Source: Nilaparvata lugens
Lineage: Eukaryota; Arthropoda; Insecta; Hemiptera; Delphacidae
NCBI RefSeq assembly: GCF_014356525.2
Contig: NC_052512.1
Coordinates: 2,483,114-2,547,113 of the forward strand
Reading direction: 5' to 3'
DNA: 64,000 nt
Positions 44,292 to 54,380 of the stretch are shown here, piece after piece (position 1 is the stretch's first letter; every line of letters starts with the position of its first letter). Made by a program: the position numbers and the translations under genes. The notes beneath the pieces were generated by a model that searched no databases, had not been told where the DNA came from, and saw only the letters and a list, made by a program, of their open reading frames with translations.

Positions 44292-44863
44292 CTGCCAACC
44301 AACAAAACCAGTCACATACCAATGCCACAAAAATATTCAAGTAAATTAATAACATTTCTTATTAAAAAAAATCACCTTTTTTGGTATAAAGGTTTTAAGT
44401 CTATATAGTATTGCTTTAGATTTATTCTCATGGTAAAATGGATACATATTGGAAAAATCTGTCATGTTTGATATAAATGATACAAGTCAATTCATAACCT
44501 TTAAAAGGTGGAATTAAATCTAATAGGTATTGATAAAAATGATACAAGTCAACTTATAACTTTCAAGGAAATGAATAGGTATTGATATAAATGATACAAG
44601 TCAACTCAAATCAAGATCAAAAAGGGTTAAGTCATAAAATACTTTGATACAAAGGGTTCAAGTCCTACACACTTTTGTTTACACCTGTATAAAAAATTTC
44701 AATATGTGAGAAATTGAAGAAATGATTATGTAGAGCAACGAGTAGCGTTCTAATACTTTCAATAATGATTTATACATTTCATACATTTTGCTCTCCTGAA
44801 AAATCATAAAAACTGACTTAACACCTTAATACTTATTAGTACAAATTTGTATAGCGATAGCTT

Positions 44864-45117
44864 CCTATAGTCCGAGAGAAATTACTTGTAATATGAAGCG
44901 GGAAACCCGATTTCTCCTTCCACATGGACAGAGTAGTGTAGAGGAGTAAGCATGCTGCGCACAATTGGATGCTGACACAATAGTAGGCAGAACACTGTAA
45001 GGTAGTGGGAGTGATTAGCGGGTGGATAAGAGAGTAAATAAGTTTAGTGGGAAGGAAAGAGAATCGGGCCTCTCTGTCTTTGAGTGAAAACAAATTCAAT
45101 ATCTCTCGGACTATAGG
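44864..45117. mobile_element. MITE, TIR cctatagtccgagaga
   Basis: Ends cctatagtccgagagaaat and atctctcggactatagg, with further inner pairing (gcgggaaacccgattt against gaatcgggcc). No coding sequence. In an ELL intron. Confidence 0.8.
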
Positions 45118-45135
45118 TTAAATGATAAACAAATA

Positions 45136-45350
45136 CTGTTAACTGCTTATCATGGTCTTATTCTATTACTTATTAGTTATGCTATTTTAGTATGGGGTAA
45201 TTCATCTCAACAAAATTTAGAGTGTTCAAGATTTGGAAGAAGGCACTCAGGTGTATGGAGACAGTGGATTCTTGTGAGCCTATACATAAAAAACTTGGCT
45301 TTTCAACAGTACCATCTTTGTATATATATATGAAGTTGAATATAATTTAG
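45136..45350 (+). pseudogene. Jockey-type reverse transcriptase C-terminal remnant
   Basis: Frame 1 reads LLTAYHGLILLLISYAILVW then GNSSQQNLE. After a one-base shift the second frame reads RVFKIWKKALRCME, DSCEPIHKKLGFSTVPSLYI and stops at 45348-45350. YxGLIxxxxSYxxxxWGNSS followed by the K-x-LR and CxPxFKxLxILTVPSLYI-like motif is the thumb region of jockey-type LINE reverse transcriptases. 5'-truncated and frameshifted. Confidence 0.8.
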
Positions 45351-45356
45351 GCATAT

Positions 45357-45691
45357 GTGAAAACTGATGGTTATAGAAGGAGATACAATCAGGAACTCTA
45401 TGCCACTTTCAGGGAGCCTGACATTATTGGTGTAATTAAAGGAAATAGAATAAGATGGGCAGGACATGTCCAGAGAATGGATCCGGAAAGGGCACCAAAG
45501 AATGTACTGTACTGCACAGTACAAGGAAAAAGGAAAGTGAGACGCCCAAAACTCAGATGGCTGGATGAACTGGAGAAGGACTTGAGAGAGCTGGGAATAC
45601 GACAATGGAAGACGACTGCACTGGATAGAGAGAGGTGGAGACTGATTGTAGAGCAGGCCAAAACTCGACTATCGGATTGTAGTGCCACATA

Positions 45692-45692
<1 letters not shown>
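45357..45692 (+). pseudogene. Non-LTR retrotransposon C-terminal fragment with (GAT)n tail
   Basis: A 111-residue frame: GNRIRWAGHVQRMDPERAPK, then RRPKLRWLDELEKDLRELG, ALDRERWRLIVEQAK and a C-terminal CSAT. The RW-GH-x-x-RM, RRPxxRWxD and DRxxWRxxxxxA motifs place it with the fragments at 7200 and 58377. The stop is followed at once by (GAT)n, which acts as the element's tail. Its second half is part of a tandem duplication. Not a host gene, although the frame is open. Confidence 0.78.

Positions 45693-45735
<43 letters not shown>
45691..45735. repeat. (GAT)n microsatellite, LINE tail, copy 1
   Basis: About 15 perfect units directly after the LINE stop codon. Confidence 0.93.
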
Positions 45736-46172
45736 ATGTGAAAACTAGTGGTGTAGACCAAAATTCAAATATACATGAGCACAATACACGAAACAGAGAA
45801 GATTATCACATGATGATGACTATCATGATGATTATCATAATATGATGACTCTTCAAGAAGGTAGACAATTGTTGTCTGTTTCCACTTGATTGCAATTTTC
45901 AATGAACCCGTTAAGTTATTTAAAGGAGTAGCGTGGATTTTAATACCAACTAATTAGGCAAAATGTAGATTTTAAATTAACAGAAGAATGTACTGTACTG
46001 CACAGTACAAGGAAAAAGGAAAGTGAGACGCCCAAAACTCAGATGGCTGGATGAACTGGAGGACTTGAGAGAGCTGGGAATACGACAATGGAAGACGACT
46101 GCACTGGATAGAGAGAGGTGGAGACTGATTGTAGAGCAGGCCAAAACTCGACTATCGGATTGTAGTGCCACA

Positions 46173-46210
46173 TAATGATGATGATGATGTGATGATGATG
46201 ATGATGATGA

Positions 46211-46249
<39 letters not shown>
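46173..46249. repeat. (GAT)n microsatellite, LINE tail, copy 2
   Basis: About 25 units interrupted by gtgatg and gagatg. It is longer than its twin at 45691-45735. Confidence 0.93.
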
Positions 46250-46501
46250 ATGTGAAAACTAGTGGTGTAGACCAAAATTCAAATATACATGAGCACAATA
46301 CACGAAACAGAGAAGATTATCACATGATGATGACTATCATGATGATTATCATAATATGATGACTCTTCAAGAAGGTAGACAATTGTTGTCTGTTTCCACT
46401 TGATTGCAATTTTCAATGAACCCGTTAAGTTATTTAAAGGAGTAGCGTGGATTTTAATACCAACTAATTAGGCAAAATGTAGATTTTAAATTAACAGAAG
46501 A

Positions 46502-46775
46502 AGGTGGAATATTTGCCCAAATACCCTAAAGCTTGGACTTTCCCATAAAGCAAAATTCAACGGTAGACTTTCCTATTGACAGTTGTATCTGTTATTTGAT
46601 CTACAGAGGGATAAAGTTGGCCGTCCAGGAAGTACTGGATCGCAACGGCCGGTATTGTGTTGTTGTTTATCATGGTGAAAGGAAAAGCAGCCAATCAGGG
46701 AGAGCCATAGCACCCATACAGTGATTCCATCCGTGGTAGTAGCCTGGCCTATCGGTGTATGGTGAGGTTGAAGCA
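46502..46775. other. ELL intron, no exon seen
   Basis: Short open frames on both strands at 46533-46788 carry no recognisable motif. Confidence 0.35.
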
Positions 46776-47155
46776 CTGGCCACACCAACGTCTGCTAGAG
46801 GTAGCGAGCTCGCTCCCGCGGTGGTAGTTCAGGCCACACCAAAAAACGTCCGCTAGCGGTAGTTTGGTTTTGTTTTTGTTTTGATGAGTGTGGTTCTCTA
46901 GTAGTTAAAAGCGAACTTTTAAAACTCGCTTTCCATGTTATTCAATTGTGCAGGCAGGCCAGACCGAGCTCGCTACTTCGGCGGTAGTACCACCAGCAGA
47001 CGTTTCAAAAGTTCGCCTGGCACGGCCAAGTGAAACTACCGCCGAGGTACTCCCTCTGCGGGAGCGAGCTCGGTGTGGCCTGCTCAATTTAATAACATGG
47101 GAAGCGAGTTTTTAACTTTGCTACCGCCGCGGGAGCGAGTTGTGTGGCCTGGGCT
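46776..47155. mobile_element. MITE with GC-rich termini, TIR with ggccacac
   Basis: Left part (ctggccacaccaacgtctgc, gagctcgctcccgcggtggt) is inverted at the right (accgccgcgggagcgagttg, tgtggcctgg). Inner blocks (aaaactcgctttccatgtta against taacatgggaagcgagtttt) also pair. A second terminal pair within suggests a nested or rearranged copy. Confidence 0.7.
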
Positions 47156-47825
47156 TTAGGCTTCAGACTGTGGGAGGTCATCTGGACTTTCCGTCCTCTG
47201 GGAATAGCTGGGCACAGTGAAGCCTCTGGCAGAGGGTTTGTGGTTTTCCAAAGGGGGTCCAGACGATAGGAATCAAGAGTGCCACCGTTTCAGTCAGTAG
47301 GAAGCATGTGAAACTAACCAGACTGTGGGATTCACGTGTTCCTCTCCGTCTCTGGAAGTAGCATCACAAAGATAGTATATAGTTATATACTATTCTTATA
47401 GTTATATACTATTCTTATAGTATATACTTATATACTATACTACGATTGAGGGCCACGTCTATTTTTCCAGGCTTGTAGACACGTTAGAGGATAAGTCCAG
47501 GATTTAACCGGCCCACGTGTTACCGGAACTGCACCAGTGTCCACGTATGGGATGACTAGGCGTTTCTGTGGGTGGGGCCACTGTAACGCAGACTGTGCCA
47601 TTGGATGCACCGTCGGCACTTCACCGTATATGCGAAAAGCAGATGGCCACTTGCAAGTGTGGGATACATTGTGGCTCGCGACCACACACATATGTTACTG
47701 TTATCTTCTGACCACTAATGTAACTGTTACTGTTATTTGTATGGAACAGGGGGGTGGACTTTCGAGTAGTACCACTTCTTACAAAGTAAAAAGTTGACAC
47801 AACACTACAATTAAAATAAAACATT
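47156..47825. other. ELL intron, unclassified, with a TATA-type repeat
   Basis: 47375-47440 holds short overlapping repeats of tagttatatactattctta and its inverse. The rest (47440-47800), GC-richer than its surroundings, has open frames on both strands without motifs. It may be an old element. Confidence 0.35.
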
Positions 47826-48205
47826 GGAGCCTGGTTTTCACTAGGAGTTAATGGTCGAGTAACTGGCATAATAACTCTACCGAGCTAGCTCTACTCTACT
47901 TGCTTGGTCGAGTAACTGTTTTCACTACAATTGAGAATAGTAGGTGAAGTGTGTTGTCTAGTGAACAGAACTCTACTCTACACGACTCTACTAGCTCGAG
48001 ACTGTTTTTAAAAGCATAGTAGTGATAGAGAAGAGTGAGAAGCGGTGGTGGGGGAAGGCAATTGGTAGAGTGCTATCACACGGTGCTATCCCACTCTACT
48101 AAAAGCTATTACTCTACCATGAAAGTTTTCATTGGGAGTGTTTAAAAGATAGTTAGTACTTGCCCAGCGAACTCTACCACTAACTTTACTATTGAGAATC
48201 AGGCT
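47826..48205. mobile_element. MITE, TIR gagcctggttttcac
   Basis: Left gagcctggttttcactagga and right attgagaatcaggct are imperfect inverted ends. The interior has repeated actctacc and ggtagagt motifs in both orientations. It abuts the family C MITE starting at 48209. Confidence 0.68.
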
Positions 48206-48208
48206 TTA

Positions 48209-48555
48209 GGGCCGGTTTCCGAGCTCGGGATTTAGCTAAGTTGTAGAACAGCTGGAGTCACACAATTGTCTATCCGAAACGGAGCGTAGCCGTAGTCCAC
48301 GTTTAAATTAAATTTCGAAAAACTGGAAAATTGAACACAAAATAAAATAAAGAGAAACCAGTGTAAAGTTTCAGCTATTTTGAATTATTTAGGAATGTTT
48401 CATTTCTTCAAGAAAAAACGTTTCCAATTATAGAAATGAAAAAATTAAGATCATCATAAAAACTACGACTACGCCCTGTTTCTGAAATACAATTTTCTGA
48501 GTCCAGCTGCTTAAAGTCTAGAACTTAGCTGAATCCGGAGCTCGGAAACCGGCTC
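48209..48555. mobile_element. MITE family C, complete solitary copy
   Basis: gggccggtttccgagctcgg at the left, ccggagctcggaaaccggc at the right. Internal sequence (aaattgaacacaaaataaaa, gtttcagctattttgaatta) is shared with the self-nested pair at 40919-41595. Confidence 0.85.
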
Positions 48556-48899
48556 TTTCAATAAGAAAAAACAATTTTTTGAATGGGTGGTATGCTAGGG
48601 ATAAAAAATAAGTAGGGGAAAATACCTAGAGAATAAGGAGCAGAAGTACAGAATGATTCAAAATGAAAGTCCCATTAATTCTTTTTAGATGGTGAACACA
48701 AACTAATTTCACATCAAGCTACACACAGAATCATCGAGTAATTCATTATAATCATTTATGATGATGCATTATAAGTAGTGTTTTATGTGCCTGTCATTTG
48801 AGGCTCCGACGACATCTACAAAAAGTAGGGTCCATGAACCATGGTTTGTGGAAATGAACAAAAGCAGTTCAAAGTTTAGACGAATCTCGTTTATAAGCC

Positions 48900-49018
48900 G
48901 ATGTTTCATGTAAGCGGCAAAGTTAATCGACGAAATGTTCTTATATGGGGAACCGAAAACCCTCATCAAACAAACAGTGGAGCATGAACGACATTCGCTC
49001 ATGTTAACATTCATTGTG
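48900..49018 (+). pseudogene. mariner-superfamily transposase fragment
   Basis: One plus-strand frame reads FHVSGKVNRRNVLIWGTENP then HQT, and later TTFAHVN after a stop. F-H-x-x-G-x-VN-x-x-N-x-x-x-W-x-x-ENPH is the start of the catalytic-domain block of a large group of mariner-like transposases in insects. The rest is lost; surrounding 48800-49070 is rearranged, with a short inverted repeat (ccatggtttgtgga against tcacaaaccatgg). Confidence 0.6.
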
Positions 49019-49388
49019 AATTTTCACAAACCATGGTGTATGGATCCTAAATTGTGTAGATGTCATCCAAGCCTCAACAGGAGAGCACATAGAACACTTA
49101 TAGACTACAGCATCATGAATTTGATAATTCTTCAAGTAATTTGAAGTGAAATTGGATTGTGTGCACAGTTTTCTAGAATAAATTAAATTTGGGACATTCA
49201 TTTTTAATCATCCTATATGAGAAAAACGCAAAGTTTTCTCACAACCTTTCGAAAATATTGAAAGGTTTTAATTAGTCGTCATCTATTTCACTATCCATTA
49301 TGAACTGCAAGTAATAATCCGTTTTGAAATGTTTTCAACTTTTTGTCGTTGAAAATAGTTCAAAACTGGTTTTAATTAGGTTACTGAC

Positions 49389-49505
49389 CATTTTGTTTTG
49401 TGCATTTCTTCAGCCTCTGCCATTTTTTGTCTCGTTTTATCGTATACATCATCTTTCGCTTGTACACGCATTTTACAGTGTAGTGCTCCAACACTTTCCA
49501 GGCAT
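49389..49505 (-). CDS. ELL: ELL exon, N-terminal domain
   Basis: Acceptor ttttttttcag, donor gtcagt at 49388. 117 nt; the first base completes Arg after QQVAP. Peptide: CLESVGALHCKMRVQAKDDV then YDKTRQKMAEAEEMHKTK. L-x-x-x-G-x-x-x-x-K-M-x-V-x-A-x-DD-VY-x-x-TR-x-x-M-A-x-AE matches the ELL block found as LGSIQDKxxVxATDDxYxxxRxxMAxAEE in vertebrates. Two bases (TG) remain and give Cys with the next exon. Nothing in the exon is broken. Confidence 0.93.
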
Positions 49506-49944
49506 CTGAAAAAAAAACAAAAGTTAATTGAATTAATGAGGACAAATAGGCCTAATAAGGAGATTCATTGAATCAGAACAATATTTGCCATCGGATTCTA
49601 TAAAAACAAAGTAAATCATTGACGGAATGAATGATACATGGACCCTATAGGCCCACACCATCTACGTTTAACGCTAAACCACGATTACTTGTAGATATGG
49701 TTGCATTCATCGTAATGTGTTTCATACGGGGTTTAAACAAACAGGCATATGACAAAGAACGATGGAGAGGAATTGAAGAGATGAATGGATTGTAATTTGG
49801 AAAAAAATATTACAAAAATTAGTTGGCAGACGTTTGATATAATGGCATCCAAGTGGAGCACAGTAAAATGTTCTGTTATAAAACTTGTATTCTTGTCATA
49901 GCCTAAAATTATTATTTCTTAGAAATAAGTTAATTTACTATTTT

Positions 49945-50214
49945 TCTGGCGACGTTGTCAGGTAATTTTCCAACAATGTAGAAATATAATTTATCAACAA
50001 AATATTCAATCTCCAATATGAAAAATTCATTTATTTTATTATTGAGAACTGAATTTTCTTGAAGCATTAAATGAAGACTTAATTGATTATTTTAAGCAAG
50101 AGTGAACAGTTAATATTACATAAGATAAACCGGTATCATCTACCTCTATGGAAGACAGTGACTATATCAGATAATCGGCAACCATGTTCTCCTATCTTTA
50201 TCCACTGTCATTAT
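49945..50214. mobile_element. MITE family A, truncated and diverged copy
   Basis: Family order is kept (ttccaacaatgtagaaatat, gcaagagtgaacagttaata, ggtatcatctacc, tcctatctttatccactgtc), but both termini are lost. The right end runs into a ttatttatttatt run. Confidence 0.65.
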
Positions 50215-50341
50215 TTTATTTATTTATTTATTTGAGTATTACAATAGTGCGATAATATCCCTCTAGCTGTAAGCTATTTGAGGGATATATAAAAATAATC
50301 CTTTACAAACAATAAACTATTATAACTCACTATAGTAGTTG

Positions 50342-50749
50342 TCACTCAGGATGAGTGACAATCAAAGAAATGCGCTTTCGTAAAGTTTCAACGGCATTTT
50401 TGAGAATTATTGTTTTGACCCTCAATTGTTTTGAATTGTGAATAAAAAAAATTGATTTGATTTGATTTAATATTGTCAATAGCATGGATAATATGTGGCC
50501 AGTTGAGGATGGAGGCCTCGTCAAGGATCTAGTAGGCAGACCAAGGACATTGTCAACACGTGTAAAGGAAATCGCTGGTACAGAACAGGCAAGGGTCAAC
50601 AGTGCTTGCTTGGGGGTCAAGGCAATGGTGTACGCCGTCACACCAGTCCTCAATGTATGCCACATAGCAACCACCAATTCACAATCAATGTATCTTACAA
50701 AAATTAGAAACTTGAAAATGCGAAAAACATGACCTACTTTAATGTACAA
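50342..50749 (-). other. Unidentified 135-codon open frame
   Basis: A minus-strand frame with LVVAMWHTLRTGVTAYTIAL and PTRSLTRPPSSTGHILSM, and a plus-strand frame (50484-50732) over the same DNA. I recognise neither. The sequence at 50480-50700 is GC-richer than its surroundings, which may mean an old element's coding part. No splice signals link it to ELL. Confidence 0.3.
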
Positions 50750-51399
50750 TTATTTCCAACACAATTCGAGAGAGGAACACATCTGGGCTGAGCCTAAATA
50801 CACAAATTATACTTGTATAATAATAAGAGTGATGAATCAAATTTACCTATGTAACATTTCTGTCTAAAATTTAAATTTTTTGTCGACAAACAGAGTATTT
50901 CAGATTATAAATATGTACGAAAAAATAATTCGTCTATGGACGAAAATATTTTTTAAATACACAGTATTATTAAATTCGAATGATTGTGCGATAACCGACA
51001 CTTGGAACGTTCTTTGTATACTGAACAGGTAAGCAGGTAACCCGTGCTCTGCTCCGCCGCAAGGGCCTAATAAGAAACTTGACAATCTGAAAACTTGAAC
51101 AACTGAAATCTTGAAGAATATTCTCGGTAAATTGAGAATCTTTATGCAAAATTGCAAGTTAATCAGTCCAGTAGATCAGTTAATCAGACGTGATGTAAGA
51201 ATAGAAATCTGATCTCAGTTATTAAAGTTTTGGATAGAATTATGAAAAAGAATATTTTATTGATGAATGTAATTTATTTGACATGGAATTTATTATTATC
51301 AAAGAAAATTATAACTTAGATTAATTTATTCATTATTGTCAATTTATTATTATTCTTAAAATCTTATACGTTTTCATTTTGATATATTGATAATATATA

Positions 51400-52346
51400 C
51401 TTCACCTTTTCCAACTGTATTTGAGAAAGTATCAATTGTAATTGAGAATATTCATTTGTGTTTGAGAAAACGTCAGATGTAAATGAGAATAGTCAGTTGT
51501 ATTTGAGAAGTCATCACTTGTAATTGAGAATAGTTAGTTTTATTTGAGAAAGTATCATTTTAATTTGAGAACATACGATTTGAAATCGAGAAGTTGTCAG
51601 TAGTAATTGGGAAATGATTTTAAAAAACCAGGACTTATATTTTTCATGACTGTACTCATGAAATAATATGATTAATATGATATGATAACATTTTGTGAAA
51701 CATTACACTTGATGAAGATCAAATTCTTATGTTTACAGCGCCATTAAGAATTGCCATTATACATACCAATTGCCAAATACATTACCATTGAAGAATTGCC
51801 CAATTGTTTGATCAAGAGATTCAATTGATTGCTGATCAAGTTCAAATTGCACTGTAAACATAAGAATTTGATCTTCATCAAGTGCAATGTTTCACAAAAT
51901 GTTTGGGACAATAGACGCGTTGCCAATACATACATAGAAATAATTCTCATGAATCATTCGTAAACAGTACAGGAGAAATAATTTCACCATTGAAAATATT
52001 AATTTTCCTCAATTCAAAGCCTATGATAGTAATTGGAATACTGTGTACGTAGTACAATATCCTTTCCTGCTCAAATCATACCGGTACTGTAGGCTACAGA
52101 AGAGTCACGACATTTCAATTGAAAAATTTTCTCATTTTCAATTGATATCTTCTCATTTACTTACATTTGACGATTTCTCAAATACAATTCACTATTCTCA
52201 GTTACATGTGATGACTTCACAAATACTATTGACTATTCTCATATACATCTGACTTTCTCTCAATTACAAGTGACTATTCTCAAATACAATTGCTACTTTC
52301 TCAAATTAACTTGATACTATCTCAAATAAAATTGGGAAAGGTGTAG
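51400..52346. mobile_element. Foldback-like element with arms made of 21-bp repeats
   Basis: Left arm (about 51400-51630) consists of about ten 21-bp units of the form tgtatttgagaaNNNNtcaNt, alternating with tgtaattgagaatagtcagt. The right arm (about 52125-52346) has the same array inverted. Outer ends caccttttccaactgtattt and aaataaaattgggaaaggtg match. In the centre, 51688-51733 and 51851-51903 form a second, inner inverted repeat (tgatgaagatcaaattctta). Drosophila FB elements have this architecture. No coding sequence. Confidence 0.75.
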
Positions 52347-52599
52347 TCGAAAAACTTTGAAACATACCACCGGCAGAAAGTTTATTTTTAGCTTTGCACA
52401 GCCTTAATGGGAAACCGGACTCTAAGGTGAAGTGAGCACAATACTTTGAATTTACACTTGTAAATAATATTATTTTTGATGTTAAAAAGTCCAAACATAT
52501 ACAAAACCAAATCTTCTAAGCCAAATTTAGAAATTATTGAATTTAGACATAAATATGATTTATATGAAGGGTGATTATGTGATATGAGTGAATTATTAC

Positions 52600-52724
52600 C
52601 TTGGAGCAACCTGCTGTATACACTCGAAGCTCCCCTGGGGTCCTTCGATGTCCTCATTGCTTGAAAGACTAAAATTGAAGTCAGTGCCTCTCGCTGACTG
52701 AGAAGATGGCGGCAGTGACAGGTG
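52600..52724 (-). CDS. ELL: ELL exon, most 5' exon found
   Basis: Acceptor ttgttttag, donor gtaata at 52599. 125 nt beginning in phase 0 and leaving two bases. Peptide: HLSLPPSSQSARGTDFNFSL then SSNEDIEGPQGSFECIQQ. EGPQGSFECIQQ corresponds to the vertebrate ELL GSFDCIQQ block, and the preceding L-P...F-x-F-x-L to the beta-rich start of the ELL N-terminal domain. A Met-initiated exon with the expected KLTDSA-type block must precede it. The acceptor is weak in pyrimidines next to the AG but has a T-rich end. Confidence 0.9.
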
Positions 52725-52823
52725 CTAAAACAATTAAAACAAATTTATAAATAAATAACAAAACATGATTATTAATATGAAAAAGATCATTATTTATTCA
52801 TTTTGTTTTTACAAAAAACCACA

Positions 52824-53049
52824 CACAGATCGGGAGATAAAACTAAGGATACCTTATACTATTTCGCTCCCAAATTTAATAATTTATTTTATTTAAAAAA
52901 AAAACATATCGGGAGAGAAAACTAAAGATACCTTATACTATTTCTCTCCCAAATTTAATAATTTATTTTATAAAAAAAAACACACACACACAGATCGGGA
53001 GAGAAAACTAAGGATACCTTATACTACTATTTCTCTTCCAAGTTCAGAT
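52824..53049. repeat. Tandem repeat of about 80 bp, three units
   Basis: Units start atcgggagataaaactaagg (52831), atatcgggagagaaaactaa and agatcgggagagaaaactaa, each followed by ccttatactatttctctccc, an aatttaataatttatttta segment and an A-rich run. Within a unit, gggagagaaa and tttctctccc are inverted. A single diverged unit is at 40783-40840. It lies about 100 bp upstream of the 52724 acceptor. Confidence 0.85.
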
Positions 53050-53422
53050 AACATCTGAAAAAGGGTTAACCTATGAGTTTTAGGTGTTCACTTTCACAAA
53101 ATCTTCGGTCCAAAAATATTTGTAAAAACCATATTTTTGGATGAAGATGTTTCGAATACCAAAATAACAATAATGATAGGCCTACCACTCAGTTATTACA
53201 AAAAATGTTTGATCGTTTAATTCTAAGATATAATTCTAGGAATAATTATTCTTCAATTCTTAGAATAATTATTCTAAGGGTTATTTTTTAAATAGAAAAG
53301 ATTCACTCACTAGTAAAAAATCTGAACCTTTTTTAGTACAAACTGAGCACGAATATAAAAGCATACATTGATATTATGTATCTTCACGAATTAAACACAT
53401 ATCAGCGAATGAATATTGTTAA
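53050..53422. other. No gene seen
   Basis: AT-rich, with a short palindromic stretch around 53235-53285 (ctaggaataattattct, ttcttagaataattattcta). Confidence 0.4.
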
Positions 53423-53975
53423 TCTATATAAATAAAAATCGAGCCTCAAATTTTGACATTCAATAACTTTTTTATAATATATGCACCGAATTTGATGATT
53501 TTTGCTTAGTTGTGTTCCTTATGTTTAGGACCAGGTTTATGTCCCATTAAATTTATAATCCGACTTCAGGACTCTTTCCTACGGTCCTTCAATGTTCACA
53601 TGTAATCCTTATGGGAGAAGATTTGTGAGCTAGCCACACTCAGAAATAAAAATCATCTGTTATAATCATTGCCTCATCCAACAGCCGTCGGTAGATCTGT
53701 TTTTCTATTTTCTTTCTACTGATTCACAAAATTTTAATTCTAATAATAATGCCGCGGTGCGAACAACGCCCAAACTTGGGTCGTAGAACTCGAAATGCTA
53801 TAAATTTAGAATATGCACGGGAAAATTTGTGTGTGAGTGCTTCCATTCAAACCAATAAGCAAGAAGCACCTGGATGCAAAATGCCACATAGCACCTTCTA
53901 AGGTGTGCATCCAGCTAAAGTTTGTCATGAGATGCATTAACTATTTGGCGGTACGAAGTTCGCCGGGCCAGCGAG
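53423..53975 (+). mobile_element. Helitron, copy 2, with Rep start remnant
   Basis: Starts tctatataaataaaaatcga after an A, ends ggcggtacgaagttcgccgg gccagcgag before a T; the final CTAG has decayed to CGAG. The first 270 bp and last 60 bp match copy 1 (21807-22436). The middle differs and includes a short coding remnant. Confidence 0.8.
53749..53901 (+). pseudogene. Remnant of a Helitron Rep/helicase N-terminus
   Basis: A 50-codon frame starting MPRCEQRPNLGRRTRNAINL. MP-R...LGRRTRNA is the usual opening of arthropod Helitron replicase-helicase proteins. It reaches a stop directly at the junction with the 3' terminal segment, so everything after the opening (Rep HUH motif, helicase) is deleted. 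This shows the non-autonomous copy derives from an autonomous one by internal deletion. Confidence 0.6.
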
Positions 53976-54380
53976 TATCTGAATATATTAATTTGACAAA
54001 TAATAATGAGCATGATGTTGAAGATTCACAGTCTGTTCCGTGATCAAACAGAATCGTATGAAAATAAAATTAAGTTCGAGCTTGAATAGTTCTAACTTAA
54101 TTTCAAGTTGAAACTTAGAACTTTAATAGTTTAAACTTATGTCACTTGAATAATTAAGTTAGTACTTATTGACAAAGTACGTGTTACTCGTGCTACAACC
54201 AGGATTGGGTTGCGATAACAATAGGTTAAGCATATTCAATTTTAATTCTGTAATTATTTATATAGATAGTGATTTTACGTACATGTTTCACTAATTATCT
54301 AAAACTCTGGTCTGCATTATTTCCCATTGAGCAGTAGATAGCCAATTTCAAAACTCAAATCAAACAGACGTAGAAACTAT
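53976..54380. other. No gene seen
   Basis: 54060-54170 holds loosely repeated taagttagaact and aagttcgagcttgaatag motifs. Nothing else recognised. Confidence 0.4.

Larger units (their letters stand above)
45502..46501. repeat. Tandem duplication, unit about 480-520 bp
   Basis: Copy 1 runs from gaatgtactgtactgcacag (about 45503) to attttaaattaacagaag (about 45985), copy 2 from 45985 to about 46501 with the same start and end. Each holds the LINE C-terminus, a GAT microsatellite and the same 230-bp flank. Differences are few: a 3-nt loss (ctggagaaggac to ctggaggac) and a longer, interrupted GAT run in copy 2. A recent segmental event that copied host or intron flank together with the LINE. Confidence 0.92.
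26411..52724 (-). other. ELL: ELL gene body (eight coding exons, 5' end missing)
   Basis: Overview of the gene built from the eight exon entries. ELL (Drosophila Su(Tpl)) is a nuclear elongation factor that raises the catalytic rate of RNA polymerase II and works in the super elongation and little elongation complexes. All seven internal junctions are GT-AG and phase-consistent, and the joined frame of 1575 nt has no stop before 26411. The order is conserved ELL N-terminal domain (exons 52724 to 39408), a low-complexity Ser/Gly/Pro/Asn linker (36849 to 33801), then the occludin/ELL domain (28857 to 26411). 524 residues are present; human ELL has 621, so about 70-100 N-terminal residues are missing, including the expected KLTDSA-type block. 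I searched 52725-64000 by eye and did not find it. Confidence 0.9.

Noticed and set aside
45398..46275. Minus-strand frames with His and Ser runs
   Set aside because: Antisense of the LINE C-terminus and the GAT microsatellite.
47440..47869. Overlapping open frames on both strands
   Set aside because: No motif, no splice logic, and probably the body of an old repeat; not enough to call a gene.
48769..49201. Several frames on both strands as a small gene
   Set aside because: A different frame shows a decayed mariner-type block, and the region contains an inverted repeat; the open frames are chance.
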